Below, piece by piece: positions 13,601-25,900 of a stretch of DNA of 64,000 bases (within the stretch, counting starts at the first letter, position 1; every line of letters starts with the position of its first letter). The notes below the pieces were generated by a model. It was given only the letters and a program-made list of their open reading frames with translations. It did not search any database and was not told the origin of the DNA. The DNA comes from Ascarosepion bandense (lineage: Eukaryota; Mollusca; Cephalopoda; Sepiida; Sepiidae): contig JBBBDQ010000192.1 in the NCBI GenBank assembly GCA_037127315.1, forward strand, positions 3,163,501-3,227,500, written 5' to 3'. Made by a program: the position numbers and the translations under genes.

Positions 13601-14431
13601 TTTTACAATAAAAATTTGAAGTGGTATAAAATTTGCACTTCCAGTACATTGTCTTCATTTTCCAACTGGTAAATTCACCAAACAAAAAAAATTAAAAACC
13701 AACTGTTTCATATAGCAAATGTCGCACTTTTTTTAGTGGATCATTTTTCTTAGTCTCAGCAGCATATCTCTTTGACACAGGCAATTTCCCAACATTTTAA
13801 AACTTTTTCAATGAAATTAACTGTTTCTACAGTATCTTCCCCGTTTATGGGTGTATTTTTTAACGGCAGCTGCAGTTTGACCACAAAAACTTAAGCAATG
13901 GGAAGCATTTTTGTCGCTGAACAGTTTTTGGGTAAACTGCTGCATCAGCTTAATGAATTTAGTTTTTTCATACAAAGACCTACAATTTCCCATTTTGCTG
14001 TCATATAATTTTGGCTTTCAGAAAACACTAATTCAGAAGTATGTTCAGTAATCCAATTAACTCTAATTTTAAAAAGGTGGACATAATAAAAAAGTAAGTA
14101 GAAGCCATTAGTTATCCAAGGCTTGTTAAAAAAAAATGGTTATATTTAAAAAAAAAAAAAAAAAAATTGATGAACCCCGTTGTAAAACGTTTTCCTAAAA
14201 ATATTGCATCTAATTTTGCAAGTGAGATCATTTTAAAGTAAAAATTTTGGTTGATTTAACATTTTACCATGATGTCCAATACTGTTTTTAAACCCTCAAA
14301 TTTATTCCGTGATATAACAACTTTGATATATACTTTCTGATTTTAAGAAATTTTACTAAAAATATCACTAAAAAACTAATTTTGAAACTTGATGTCAAAG
14401 CTGATAATGTTCTCAAACAGGGTAACTTAAC
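10691..14431. other. AT-rich intergenic DNA, mostly featureless
   Basis: It contains homopolymer runs (for example G-run 11402-11412 and A-run about 12990-13012), AAAT repeats (11762-11780, 11935-11952) and a (GT)n tract near 13131-13148. Apart from the CpG-containing patch at 12200-12330, I see no gene or repeat family. Confidence 0.55.
12200..12330. promoter_or_regulatory. CpG-containing patch with a consensus CRE palindrome
   Basis: In a very AT-rich, CpG-poor neighbourhood, this 130-bp patch has several CpGs and a perfect TGACGTCA (12251-12258), the consensus cAMP-response element bound by CREB/ATF proteins. It lies about 4.5 kb upstream of the MAU2 start. It could be an enhancer, the promoter or first exon of an unannotated transcript, or a repeat fragment. 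No open frame supports a protein here. Confidence 0.35.
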
Positions 14432-14463
14432 CATTCTGAGGTGACATATATCACCTCAGAATG
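14432..14463. repeat. Perfect 13-bp inverted repeat (hairpin)
   Basis: CATTCTGAGGTGA is followed by a 6-nt spacer and its exact reverse complement TCACCTCAGAATG. It stands out in AT-rich DNA because the arms are mixed-composition sequence. Function is unknown; a short foldback element is one possibility. Confidence 0.8.
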
Positions 14464-16394
14464 TTTCTTTAAAGTTAATAATAATAATAAAAAAAAATAA
14501 TTAAGTACATTAATTTTATGATAACATTAATGTATTTAATCTTTTATTATTAATTTTTAAGTTACTAAAAAATAACGAATTACTTCATTGATTTATGACC
14601 AGTGTTGAAACAATGATGTTCAACATTTTGAAACAAAAAATTGTTATGCCAGTAATAATGTAACATTCGAATATCAAGTTTTCAAAAATTTTAATTGAAA
14701 AAATATAAAATAAAAATAAATAAAAGTAAATTGTAATAGCTCCAGTGGAAAAAATAAATCAGTAGTAGATTGGATGAATAACTGATTGCATGTAACTGAT
14801 GACAAAAAAATCCTTTTGTTTGTTGAATGTTGATCAATATTTTGATACAAGTTTTCAAAAGTGAGAATTTCGTCCCTTTTGAAAAAGTCATTCATCATTT
14901 TTTTGCACATAAGCAGAAATTTTATTTGTTCTTGATACTCGTTAAGAAATACACACTTGATGACAAATGATCAAAAACTGGTGGATTTCTGGGTCTAAAT
15001 CACCGTTTCATAATCAAATGGAAAATGCATTTCAAACAACACTTTCACAGTGTTTGTCAGGGTTACTGTCTTTAGGCTTTCATTCTTGGGAAGACAAAAA
15101 AAAAACTTATTTTGGTCACCACTACGACAAAAAAAGTTGTCATGTACAGCACTTTCTGACAATTTTGAAAAAAAAATTTTTTTTTGGGGGGGTACTGAAA
15201 GTAAGAAATAAATAACTAGTTACTAAAGTATCATTTTGTAAAAATTACATAGTGTTTTCTAGTGTATGAACCTTGAAAGGTCTGTCTGGAGGAGGTGAAC
15301 TTGAAAATCAGTTTGTATGAATGTGAGAATCTTCAAGTGACATGGATAAGAACTGCCAAGAAGAGTAAGAGTTCAGAGTCTTCAAGACGAAGGAATTTGG
15401 GATTCAGACATGGGAATTTTAGAGTTTGGATCTCTGGAAAATCATGTTTGTACAGGGAGTGCGAATTAATCAACTCGTATTCCATATGATTATTTAAACA
15501 AAATTAACCAGTCTAATATTTTTACTGTATATTAAAAAAGTACTGTAGTGTAAAAATAATTTAATTCAACTGCTTTTTTGTTTTGCATTTTTATGTTATT
15601 CAACAGACATTTATTTTTTTTAAATGCCCGTATAATTTTTTAAGTCAATTTGTTATAAAGAATAATATTGGCAAAATATTAAATTAATTTTTTTCAAATT
15701 TCTGTAATAGGAAAATTAGCAGTGCAAAAAGTTCATTCATCATTTTTTTTTCTTACAAAACGGTACTTCACGTAAGAAAACAGTTCGAGTTATTCATTAA
15801 AAAATAAATTTTATAATCAAAATATTTATTATGAAGAATAATAGCATAAAAAATTTAAATTAACTTTCTGTGGCAAAATTCTTGACATTTTTGAAATTTT
15901 GTGAAATTCGCTTTTTAAAATAATAAAATATTGAATTTAAAGACAATCTGTTAGATTGTGGTTGGTATAATGTAAAAATGTTAAATTTATTATTGAATTA
16001 ACATTAACTTTGAAATGCTATACATTCTTTAAGTTTCATTTTTCATCAATTTTGCAGTGAAAACATTACTTTTTTGTTTTCTATTTACGAATGACAAGAA
16101 AAAAATCACGTACTTAAAAAAACTCATGTTAAAGAAAAACAAATTATTCATAAAAAAATAGAATATGGTTATTGTTGGTGAAGAATATTAAATTTAAATT
16201 AGCTTTATAGGTGATAAATTTTTTTTTAACATGTGTGAATTTCGCATCGAAAAAGTTTAAGAGATAAAATTTAAAATATGCAACGTTTGAAATAAACAAT
16301 AAACATTCATTTTATACTTACTTCTGCATTTTAAATAATAAACTTAAGTCTTACTCTTAAGTTAATTCAAAAAGTAAAACGTAAAAATTTCTTG
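14464..16394. other. AT-rich intergenic DNA upstream of MAU2
   Basis: Only short frames of low complexity are present on either strand. I see no recognisable gene, RNA or transposon. Confidence 0.5.
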
Positions 16395-16555
16395 GAGGAA
16401 AAAGAAAAGAAAAATCTAATTCTAGCAACAAACTTTGGTATTAAGGACGGCTTTGAACCCACGACCCAACTTATCCCACCTGACCTATATAATCGCGGTA
16501 CAAAATTGTCACCAGCCGATAGTATTGATAAAACTCGGTCGGCAGTAAAAAAAAA
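16395..16555 (-). mobile_element. Possible tRNA-derived SINE head
   Basis: On the minus strand, GGTTCAAAGCC (the reverse complement of about 16448-16458) matches the RNA polymerase III box B consensus. A box-A-like AGGTCAGGTGGG lies upstream of it at a plausible distance. The plus-strand shadow reads GFEPTT, a phrase that typically marks antisense tRNA-type SINE heads. It differs from the main SINE family of this window. It does not fold into a convincing complete tRNA, so I do not call a tRNA gene. Confidence 0.4.
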
Positions 16556-16699
16556 GAACAAACAAACAATAATAATTATACCTCTGTGCGTGTGCGCAAT
16601 ATAATATTTGTTTTGTCTTCAAAATTATTTTGATTCATACTTAATTCATTTAGTAATTAAAAAAAAATGACTGCAAGCAATTTTTTCGTTAAAGTAATT

Positions 16700-16766
16700 T
16701 TTCCCTCGCCTGTTTCTTCCTGTGAGAAAATTGACATAGTCCGCACCAAAGATTCCAACCACCAAG
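16700..16766 (+). promoter_or_regulatory. Likely MAU2 core promoter / short 5' UTR
   Basis: The base composition shifts away from AT just before the start codon. CTTCCTG (16716-16722) is the reverse complement of an ETS core (CAGGAAG). No TATA box sits at a useful distance. Together with the start-codon TISU element (16763-16774) this suggests a housekeeping, TATA-less promoter with a very short leader. The transcription start itself cannot be seen. Confidence 0.45.
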
Positions 16767-16774
16767 ATGGCGTC
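16763..16774 (+). promoter_or_regulatory. TISU / YY1-type element containing the MAU2 start codon
   Basis: CAAGATGGCGTC matches the TISU consensus SAASATGGCGGC at 11 of 12 positions; only the eleventh differs (T for G). In animals this element joins YY1-dependent transcription with accurate initiation from unusually short leaders. Its position exactly on the predicted ATG (16767) is also the best support for that start codon. Confidence 0.7.
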
Positions 16775-16997
16775 CGTTGTCGATGCCGAACCATGGTACG
16801 TTTCACTTTTGGGTCTTGCAGAAACATTTCGGACGTCCAACCCACCCAATATTCGGCTGTGTATTCACTGTCTGCAGTCGATTTTCAATTTTAAACCGCC
16901 TCCTCGGATAGAGTCTAGGACTCATTTACAGTTAGGAAACATTTTGTTGGCCCACACGAAAAACCTCGATCTCGCTCGCTGGCATCTGGAAAAGGCG
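16767..16997 (+). CDS. MAU2: MAU2 exon 1 (N-terminus)
   Basis: It encodes 77 residues, from [16 protein letters not shown] to ARWHLEKA, and the donor is GCG|GTAGGT in phase 0. It lacks the alanine/glutamine-rich N-terminal extension of vertebrate MAU2 but aligns from the WY-x-x-LLG motif onward. The ATG is the one inside the TISU element; no upstream in-frame ATG exists before a stop. Confidence 0.95.
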
Positions 16998-19900
16998 GTA
17001 GGTTCAACTCTTTGCTTTCTCTACAAAGTTTTTTCCTCGGCCAATATTTCTTCCTTCTAAGTGACGAAAAATAGTTGAGAAAATTGTTTAATAAATGTCT
17101 GAATATTGTAAAGAGATTAAATAAAGAAGTAATGCTGATTAATAGTGTGTAAAATCTGAACGAATTCATTTGCCACGTACATACGATAAACACAGATTGC
17201 TTTGATTACACTTTTATACTAGTGACTTGTTTTTCTTTTTCAGTGGGCTCTTTCTTCAAGTGTATCCTTTTTTTCATTATCAATGATTTATTTATACACA
17301 ACATATATATACACACATTATTTCTAATACTCTTTATTTCATATTGCCTTCAATCTGTTTATAGTTCTGGCTTTAGAAAGACGTTTATTGACAATTTATT
17401 AAACCCTTTTCAAGGGTCTACAAATCCATCTTTAGACTTCAGAGATTAAAACATAGCAATCATGTAACAACTGTTAAACCAACTAATTATTATCTATTAT
17501 AATTTCAGTTGTTTAAGATAAGTCATTTCAAAATTAACAGTTTCTGTTAAATAAATTTTGAAACCCTTGTTTCATTTAATGTCTTCTCTCAATATTGTGT
17601 TCAGTTTTTTTATTTGTCTGTTTTTATTTGTAAAAGTGAAATTACACAAAAAAATTGAACATATGAATTTATAAAAATAGTTTGTGTCGTCCCATTTTTA
17701 TCTTGGAAAAAACAACTTTTTGACAGATTTTTTAAAAAATCTAGTAAAGTTTAGAAGTAAATGATATTATCGTTTATTTTAAAAAGGAAAATGAGCTTTT
17801 AACTTGTATTTTGCCATTAAAATTAATTTTGAGATTTTTTATAGTATATACTAATAGAAATTGGGAATTAGTATGATTTTCTTTTATCAAAGCAGAATTT
17901 GTAAGAGCGAACTAAACATGTTTTTGCCCACTTCAAGTCACCTAAGTTTTCTCTTAATTAATCACTTTTTTTTATTCAAGCTGTGTAAGTGGGATAATTG
18001 TTTTGTAGGTATAGAAATTTTACAGCAAATTTCAACTATTTTTATCTCCTGATAAAAGTCCAAGGTTTTGACTTCATACTTTAATTTCTTAAAAACTTAA
18101 TATCAGACAAAATAAAATGACTAATTTGCAAATAGGATGTTTCACTTTAGTCGTTACTTTAAATGATTAAATTTTCATAGTTTAAATTATAAAACTATTT
18201 TTTTTTAAACATCACTATCCTATTTTGACTTTATTTTTCTAAAATTTCTATCGTAAAAAAATACCGCACTTTGATAGTATAATCAATTATTTTTATCTTA
18301 ATTTCAATATTTTTACAACCTTTCGTTTAAAAAATACAGTTTAGTTTACAAATTTATTTTCTATATATTTGCGTGTGAAAGGGGGGAATTATTTCGTGTG
18401 ACGATTTTCTTTGTAAAATACGGTGTTAGCTTACTAAATATTTTCACTTTTATTTTTTATTTTATTAATTTCCTTTTCAAGATTGTATAATAAAGAAAAA
18501 CATTTTCTTTTTTTCTCTTTAAAATATAAACAAACTAAAATCACATTTGTTTTATTTTGGTTTGAATTTTGCAGATGAAAAGAAAAAGCTTGCTTATTAG
18601 GTCACTTGCGAATGGTTTTCCTTCAACTTAAAAACTTATTTGTTTTGTTTATCCTCTCTATATGAAAAATTTCCCTTTTTTTTTTATGATCTTTAACTTA
18701 AGACCTAAGTCTAAAAAAGGCTTGGGTTTATTAGAATCAAATTAATTTAGTTGCATTTTTGAGTTAAATCAAAATTATTTGATGTAAATTAATTTAAACA
18801 AAAAATTAAAAATGCAGTCAATATTGATCACAAACAAAAAAAATGATTCGTACATTTCTTTTCTTGGATTTTTAAAAAGATATAATACTTAGTTTCATTT
18901 CCTTCATTTTTATTTTTAGTGTTGAAAAAATAAATCGTTTTTCCTACCACTATGATTTATCTGTTTTGATATCAAATGAAGAAAAGTCAGTTTTTTTTTA
19001 TTTTTTTATTCCTACTTCTGCTCTATTAATTTCATTCATGCATTCTGTAGTTACCAGTCTCCATAGCAACGGATCAATTCTCTTCCGTCCTGATTTTCCT
19101 ACTTGTCTATAAATAAACATACATAAGTAACAATTCCATTCTTCAACTCTACTTTTCTTCAGATTGTTTAAGGAGAAAACGTAGTTTTCTCGGGGTATTA
19201 TCATCGTTCAGGTTGTTTGCTTGAAAATGTTGATCTTCAATTCATTATGTACAATGTACATTTGTAGGTTGTTCTTTGCTTTTATTGTTTAATGTAGATT
19301 CTTATTCAATATTTGCGTTGTCTTTCAAGGTGAATGTTTCTCATACGGGCCAAAATTTCAATTACGTTAAAACATAAAATTTTCAAAATTTAATTTCTTT
19401 CATTCTTTTTTTTTTTTTTTTTAACTAAATCGTAAAATTAAAAATTTAACTTAATATTTTCAGCAATTATATAATATTTTATAGAATTTTAGTTTAAATT
19501 TATATAACTAGACATTTGAATATGCTTCTGAATAAATAAAAATTAAAAAATTAAAATTTTTCTTTTAAAATAATTTTAATTTAATAATAAAGAATGATAT
19601 TAAAATAACTGAACAAAGTTATATCATGTTTTAGGTACCTCCAATTAAATCACTGCTCATTTTCGGTACCTCAATTTAAATTTAATTTTTAAAAATAAAA
19701 ATGTTTTCTTGAAGCTTTAATTTTAGCTTTAATTGAAAGCCAAGAGATTAAATTTACTAATTACAGTAAGCAAAATACCCTGGTTTAGTTCAAACTGAAA
19801 TTATATTGATCGGAATCAAAAATTTAACTGCTGAAAAAAATTTTTTTAAATTTACCATCATTATTGATTGATCGACTCATTATGTAAACAGTAGCTAAAT

Positions 19901-22900
19901 TTCTGTTATAAAAATCTTGCAAAAAAAAATATACCTCCTTGACACATTATTTGAGTTGATTTTTTTTAATTGAAACTTACCTTTATCTGATTTCAAACTA
20001 GTAGTAAGTGCTTACTGCCTGGAAATTTACGATATGACTCTCTCTTTAACTACGGTAGCCCTCTTATCTGCGTTATCTTAGGTGACAAATTATTTATTGA
20101 CAAGCAGTAGGTGTGAATGACATTTGGATGGCAACCGAAAGTGACAAAATATTCATGTAGCTTAAAACGTAACATTTGAAAATTTAAATTTTTTTGTTGT
20201 TTTTTAACTAAATAGTAAAATTAAAAATTTAACATAATATTTTCAGCAAGTATATAATATTTTATAGAATTTTAGTTTAGATTTATAGCCAGACTATGCT
20301 TTCTGAATTATAGTGAAGAAAATGGTGACTTACCTCGTCAAACCAAGCGACAACACGTCGCGTTAATACTACGATGGAAAATGCGGCGAAAAAGAAAATT
20401 ACAGACCCAAACAGAAAAAAGGGGCACATATTCCACATAACATTCTGAAGAAGGAATATTAAAAAAAAAAAAAAAAAAGTCCGTTGCAGGAGTCGCTATG
20501 GGAGTATATGCAAATATTTGGCATCCTCTCTGAGTTCTTGGCCAATGGAAAAAATTGATTGGCTGATAAAAGCAGTCGTTGTTCTCAAAGCGGGGAAGAA
20601 TGTTTTTGGGTCTAACTGGTTAGGTGGATAGCAGTTCACAATATTGTACTGGCGAGTTGAATAGTCAGCATTTTCTTTTTCTGGCCCGATATTTGAGTAA
20701 TATGTGCCCAGACGAATCCGTCGACGTGTTTTTAACCAACTTGAAGAAGCTAGTGGGTTTCTTTGGCAGAATATCCGAGCAAGGACTTGCATGTGCATTC
20801 ATAGCAGGCTTACCAGTGCGCGTCAAACAACTACTGCGCGTGTCTTCAAGAATGGAAGACATGAAGACAAACCAGCTATTGGACCGAGCTCGGGCCATAA
20901 TGAAAGATGAAATCACAACTGAGGAAATGGTTGCAGCTACCATTTCACCAGGCAGAGCTGATAAATATCCACATGATAAACGTTGGGTGGGTATGCAATG
21001 CTATAGATGCTCTGGGTGGAATCACTTTTCCAGGGACTGCCTAGTTCGACGAGAAGATGCTCGTAAGTCATGCAGGTCACGCACAACACTGTGTTGCTTC
21101 AGATGTCAAGAAATAGGCCACATTGCTTCACTGTGTCCGGGAAAAGAGGAAGGGGACAAGACGTCAGCGCCGGTCTCTTCCACAAGCGAGTTATGAATGA
21201 GGTGCTACCGGTCTTGAATATTTACGTAAATGGAATTAAGAGAGTAGCACTAGTGGACCCTGGCTGTTCACAGACACTCGTGAGTAAGACAATCTGTCAA
21301 TCCTGGCAGATGATGGAGGTGGACGTACTCACTGTAAACGGAAATACTCTCAAATGTTGCGGAGTTGGATGTGTTAAGCTTGGCGTAGCCAATGCAACCC
21401 CCCTCAAATTGAAGTCTTGCTAGTGGATGGAGAACTATTGGGTTTTGATTTATTACTTGGGTTTGACGCCATCAAAAAGTTAGGCGGACTCCAAATAACA
21501 AAGTGTGGCGACATACGATTTCCCAAGCATGGGAATGTCTGTTGCACCGCTATTAAAATGATTTCTGTGCCAAATTCGACCCAACCCGAAAGATATTGGT
21601 CGATCACCGGAGAGTTTACGAAACCGGATGCCTGAGTACCCTATACCAACGGGAATTAAGGAGGAATACGACCAGAAGCTGCAGACCTGTCTTGACAACG
21701 GTTGGTTGCAGCCTTATCCTGAAAAAGAACTTGGTCCTCCGAAAGGACTAATTCCATTGATGGCGGTCGTGCAGAAAAACAAAAATAAAGTGCGACCAGT
21801 ATTAGACTATCAAGAGCTGAACGAGTGTTTCGATGCACACACAGCCAATGCTGACATATGTGCACAGAAACTGAGGGAGTGGCATAAAAAAAGGACCGGA
21901 TGTTGCTATCCTTGACCTACGGCAGGCCTATCTGCAAGTTCATATCCATAAATCACTTTGGTCCTTTCAAACTGTAATCTTCAAGGGGCCAAGATATTGT
22001 CTTGACCTGAATGGGTTTCGGGTTGAATGTTGCACTAGCCATAATGAAGGCCATTGTGGATGCTGTGTTGTCGAAAGACGAGTCAGTTCAATGGGCAACC
22101 TCATCATATATTGATGTTATTTATGTTGACGAGAGCATGATTTCAGCAGTTCGCGTGAAGGAGCACTTGGCTGTGTTTGGTTTGACCTGCAAGGATCCGG
22201 AACGGTTACGGGACGGCGCACGTGTACTGGGTTTGCGTGTCGAACAAGATAACGACACGCTTAAGTGTAAGCGTGAAAATGAGATTCCATCAGTTCCTGA
22301 GATCCTGACGTGACGTAACGTTTTCTCGTGGTGTGAAAAACTGGTGGGTCATGTTCCTGTGTGTGGATGGCTTCGTGTTGCTACATCATTTGTTAAACGC
22401 AGGACCATATCGATCATGTCTGGTTGGGATGACGAAGTGACAGATGCTCCCCTTAAGAACATGATTGAGGACATAGTGGAAAGAATTCAGCAGAATGACC
22501 CTGCACACGGTAACTGGTGCACAAGCGGACATACTTATGATGTATGGGTTGATGCAAGTTCTCTCGCCACAGGGGTTTCGCTGGAAGTTGACGGAAGCGT
22601 TGTAGAAGACACATGCTGGCTGCGGCCTGTGAAGGACGCCCAGCATATCAATTTGTCAGAATTGGATGCTATTCTGAAGGGCATCAATTTAGCCCTACAG
22701 TGGGGCGCAATGAAGCTACACCTTTTCATGGACTCCGCGTGTGTGCACCGGGGGGTATGAAACATGCTCACTGGCAAAGCCAGAATACAAACTAAGGCGG
22801 CAAGTGAGATGCTGATCCGGAAGCGTTTGAGTACTCTTGAAATGCTGATTCAAGAGTATAACTTATTGATCATGATAAGTTTAGTACCATCAAGTGAGAA

Positions 22901-25900
22901 TCAAGTGGATAAGCTTACCAGAGTACCGCAACGATGGTATGATGTGATTAAGAAGGAAATTGAACCTACACGCCCGGTATGCGCTTCTATGGTGAACGGA
23001 ACCTCCCCTGATCAGATACATGTCATACCTTGTCAGAGTGGGCATCTTGGCATCAGGCGGATGTTGTATTTTGTGAGAAGAGTTTACCCTACGACATCCA
23101 AAGCAGCCGTCAAGGCAGTAATCAGAAAATGTAAAGAATGCCAGTCAATTGACCCAGCCCTGAGTCATTGGCCACGTGGCAACCTAAGTGTAACTGGAAC
23201 CTGGACCCACTTGGGAATGGATATTACGCATTACGGTGGACAACACTACCTTACGTTAATTGATTGTGGCCCTAGTCGATTTGTGATATGGCGACGCTTG
23301 CCTCAACAAGACTCAAGAAGCGTCATCCGACAGTTGGAAAGTATTTTTTTTTTTATTCATCAGAAATACTAACCAACAATGACACTGCATTTCGCAGTAA
23401 GTCCTTTAAAGATTTCTTGGATGAATGGGGAGTCCAACTTCGTTTTCGTTGCGCTTATGTTCCTGCAGGAAACGGTGTAGTGGAAAGATCTCATCAGAGC
23501 ATAAAGAGAATTGCAGCAAGAAAGCAATGTTCGATAATGGAGGCCGTATACTGGCATAATATCACGCCGAAGGATGATGTATCGTCGTCTAATGCACCTG
23601 CCAATATGATTCACCGTTACCAACTGAAAGTGAAGGGAATTACTACTACATTACCACCTGATCACTGTAAAGATCATAGTATATACAATATTGGGAAGAG
23701 AGTATGGGTGAAAGCTCCCCACAGCCGGTGCACCACCAGGTATCAAGTTGGTTGCATAACGGACATCGTAAGTCTGCAAACAATAATAGTTGACGGGATG
23801 CCACGGCACGTAAAAGATCTTCGTCTTTTCGTTGGTTCTGATGCATCGTCAAGCAAATCCGATGATGATTCATTGTCTGACAGCAATCGAATAATCGAAA
23901 TCTGTGAATCCAATGCTTCCACAGACCCCGAGATTTCAGAAACTTGAGATACATCTGATGACTCCTCAGGAGATGACTCTCCGACATGAGTAGAGGAAAT
24001 CGTCCCATTACGACGAAGCACCAGGATAAAAAGACCTGCTCCAAGCTGTTCGTTTTGTGATAATGAGATCGGTGGGGGGGTATAGTGAAGAAAACGGCGA
24101 CTTACCTCGTCAAACCAAGCGACAGCGCATCGCGTTAATACTATGACGGAAAATGCGGTGAAAAAGAAAATTACAGACCCAAACAGAAAAAAGGGGCACA
24201 TATTCCGCATAACATGCTGAAGAAGGAATATTAAAAAAAAAAAAGAAAAAAATGTCCGTTGCAGGAGTCACTATGGGAGTGTATGCAAATATTTGGCATC
24301 TTCTCTGAGTTCTTGGCCAATGGAAAAAGTTGATCGGCCGATAAAAGCAGTCGTTGTTCTCGAAGCGGGGAAGAATGTTTTTGGGTCTAACTGGTTAGGT
24401 GGATAGCAGTTCGCAATATTGTACCGGTGAGTTGAATTGTCAGCATTTTCTTTTTCTGGCCCGATATTTGAGTAATTTGCGAGAAAATATTTCCTACATG
24501 AATAAATAAAAATATGCTTTCTGAATAAATAAAAATTTAAATTTCTTTTAAAATAATTTAATAAGAAAGAATTAAATTAAAATAACCAAAGTAAGTTATA
24601 TTATGTTATTTATTAATATTTTTCTGAAATATTAAATATTTTTATGTTTAAATATTACATATTTTTCTGAAATTATTTATTAATATGCTTTCTGAAAAAT
24701 TAAAAAATTAAAATTTCTTTTAGAATAATTTTAATTTAATAAAAAAAGAATGAAATTAGAATCGAAGTGTGGTTTGTGTCGTTTTCAATGTAAGGGGAAT
24801 TCATCCAAACACTTGTTAACTTCTAAAAACAATACGACCTCTACGGAAACTTATGACCCCTATGGAACGTCGTACTTAATAAAAATTAGCATATTTACAC
24901 ACAAATTTATTTTTTTTAATTATTTTAAAAATAAAATGGGTGAACGATTTTTATTAAACTTTTCAATTTTCGATATACAATAATCAATTCTTAAGTAAAA
25001 AAGAAATTCAACGTTTTTATAAAAGGTTTTTAAAATATTTGTAACACTTTTATGAATTATTATTTTAATAAAAAAATAAAAACAATTATTTCAAAATTTT
25101 ATTAGTCAACGAAAAAATTTTTCTTCTTCAGACTATAATGTCCTTAATAATTATTATTTATTCCAGCAATTAAAAGTTTATCAAATTAAATTATATCAGA
25201 GTTTTATTGCATTTTTATCTTACTCTTCGGAGCAGATTTTCGGTCAGGTTGTCCACTTTAAAATAAAAAAACATAGATGATTTATATGCCTCAATGAGTC
25301 CTGAGTTTAACTAATAAAAAAAATTTTTTTGCAGTTAATTAAAATTTAATGGATTTACATAGAGGTGGGGTAACAGTTAAAAAAAAATATATTTTCACCA
25401 AGATATTTAAAAAAATAATAATTTCAAAAATAATTTCATTCATTTGTGAATGAGTACTGAAAGTTTCATTCAAATCTGACTATTATTGGATTTTTGCGAG
25501 AATTTCCAAATTAATGTGTTTGTCACCGGGAAAAAAAAGTGGGTTGTGTCATCATTACATTATCCATTGTAAAACAGTTTTAAACTCTTTTTTTTTTTTT
25601 TTTAGCCGCTAACTCAGATAAAAACATTTTCTATCAAAATTTCAAAAATGTTAGCAGGGATTAAAAAATTTTTTAAAATAATTAAAAATTGCTTTGATCT
25701 TTACTCTTAATAATAATGTAAATATTTTGATGGAAAAAGTTTGTTTTATTAAGTTTATGAACTTTTTTTATTCATACTATGCAGTTTCATGCTGTTTTTT
25801 TAGCGTTTAATTGGAGGTACCTAAATTTATTAATAAGTTATTAAGTTTAAGGCATGCTAAAAATATCTAATTTTATTTTTATGGAAACATGTTGTGACTA

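Larger units (their letters stand above)
20309..24498 (+). mobile_element. Ty3/Gypsy LTR retrotransposon (Gypsy-1), defective
   Basis: Order gag (two zinc knuckles), aspartic protease, reverse transcriptase, RNase H, integrase, flanked by LTRs and a perfect 5-bp TSD (TGAAT). The 3' LTR begins TATAG (TG start mutated to TA) and ends in CTACA, obeying the TG...CA rule. The last part of the 5' LTR, the primer binding site and the gag N-terminus are deleted. Over the shared 395 bp the LTRs differ at about 20 substitutions by eye, so the insertion is not recent. Several stops and frameshifts disable pol. Confidence 0.92.
19632..25822 (+). mobile_element. TIR element copy A (TAGGTACCTCC ends), split by a Gypsy insertion
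   Basis: Left end TAGGTACCTCCAATTAAATC (from 19632) and right end GGAGGTACCTA (to 25822) are inverted repeats. The sequence from 19632 to 20308 and from 24504 to 25822 matches, in reverse orientation and through most of its length, the copy at 41572-43255. The middle is occupied by the Gypsy element 20309-24498. It is very AT-rich and has no transposase that I can recognise, so it looks non-autonomous. Immediate flanks do not show matching target duplications, and the right end is duplicated in tandem (25873-26837), so this locus has been rearranged. Confidence 0.8.

Noticed and set aside
16440..16510. A tRNA gene on the minus strand
   Set aside because: Box B is good, but no cloverleaf with paired acceptor stem can be drawn; a SINE head fits better.
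16646..16849. Overlapping minus-strand frames opposite MAU2 exon 1
   Set aside because: They are antisense shadows of the better-composed exon 1 and upstream sequence; no motif and no start context.
17222..17449. A 75-residue frame over the microexon
   Set aside because: After WALSSS the frame turns into hydrophobic low-complexity sequence unrelated to MAU2, while stopping at GTATCC gives the exact family spacing.
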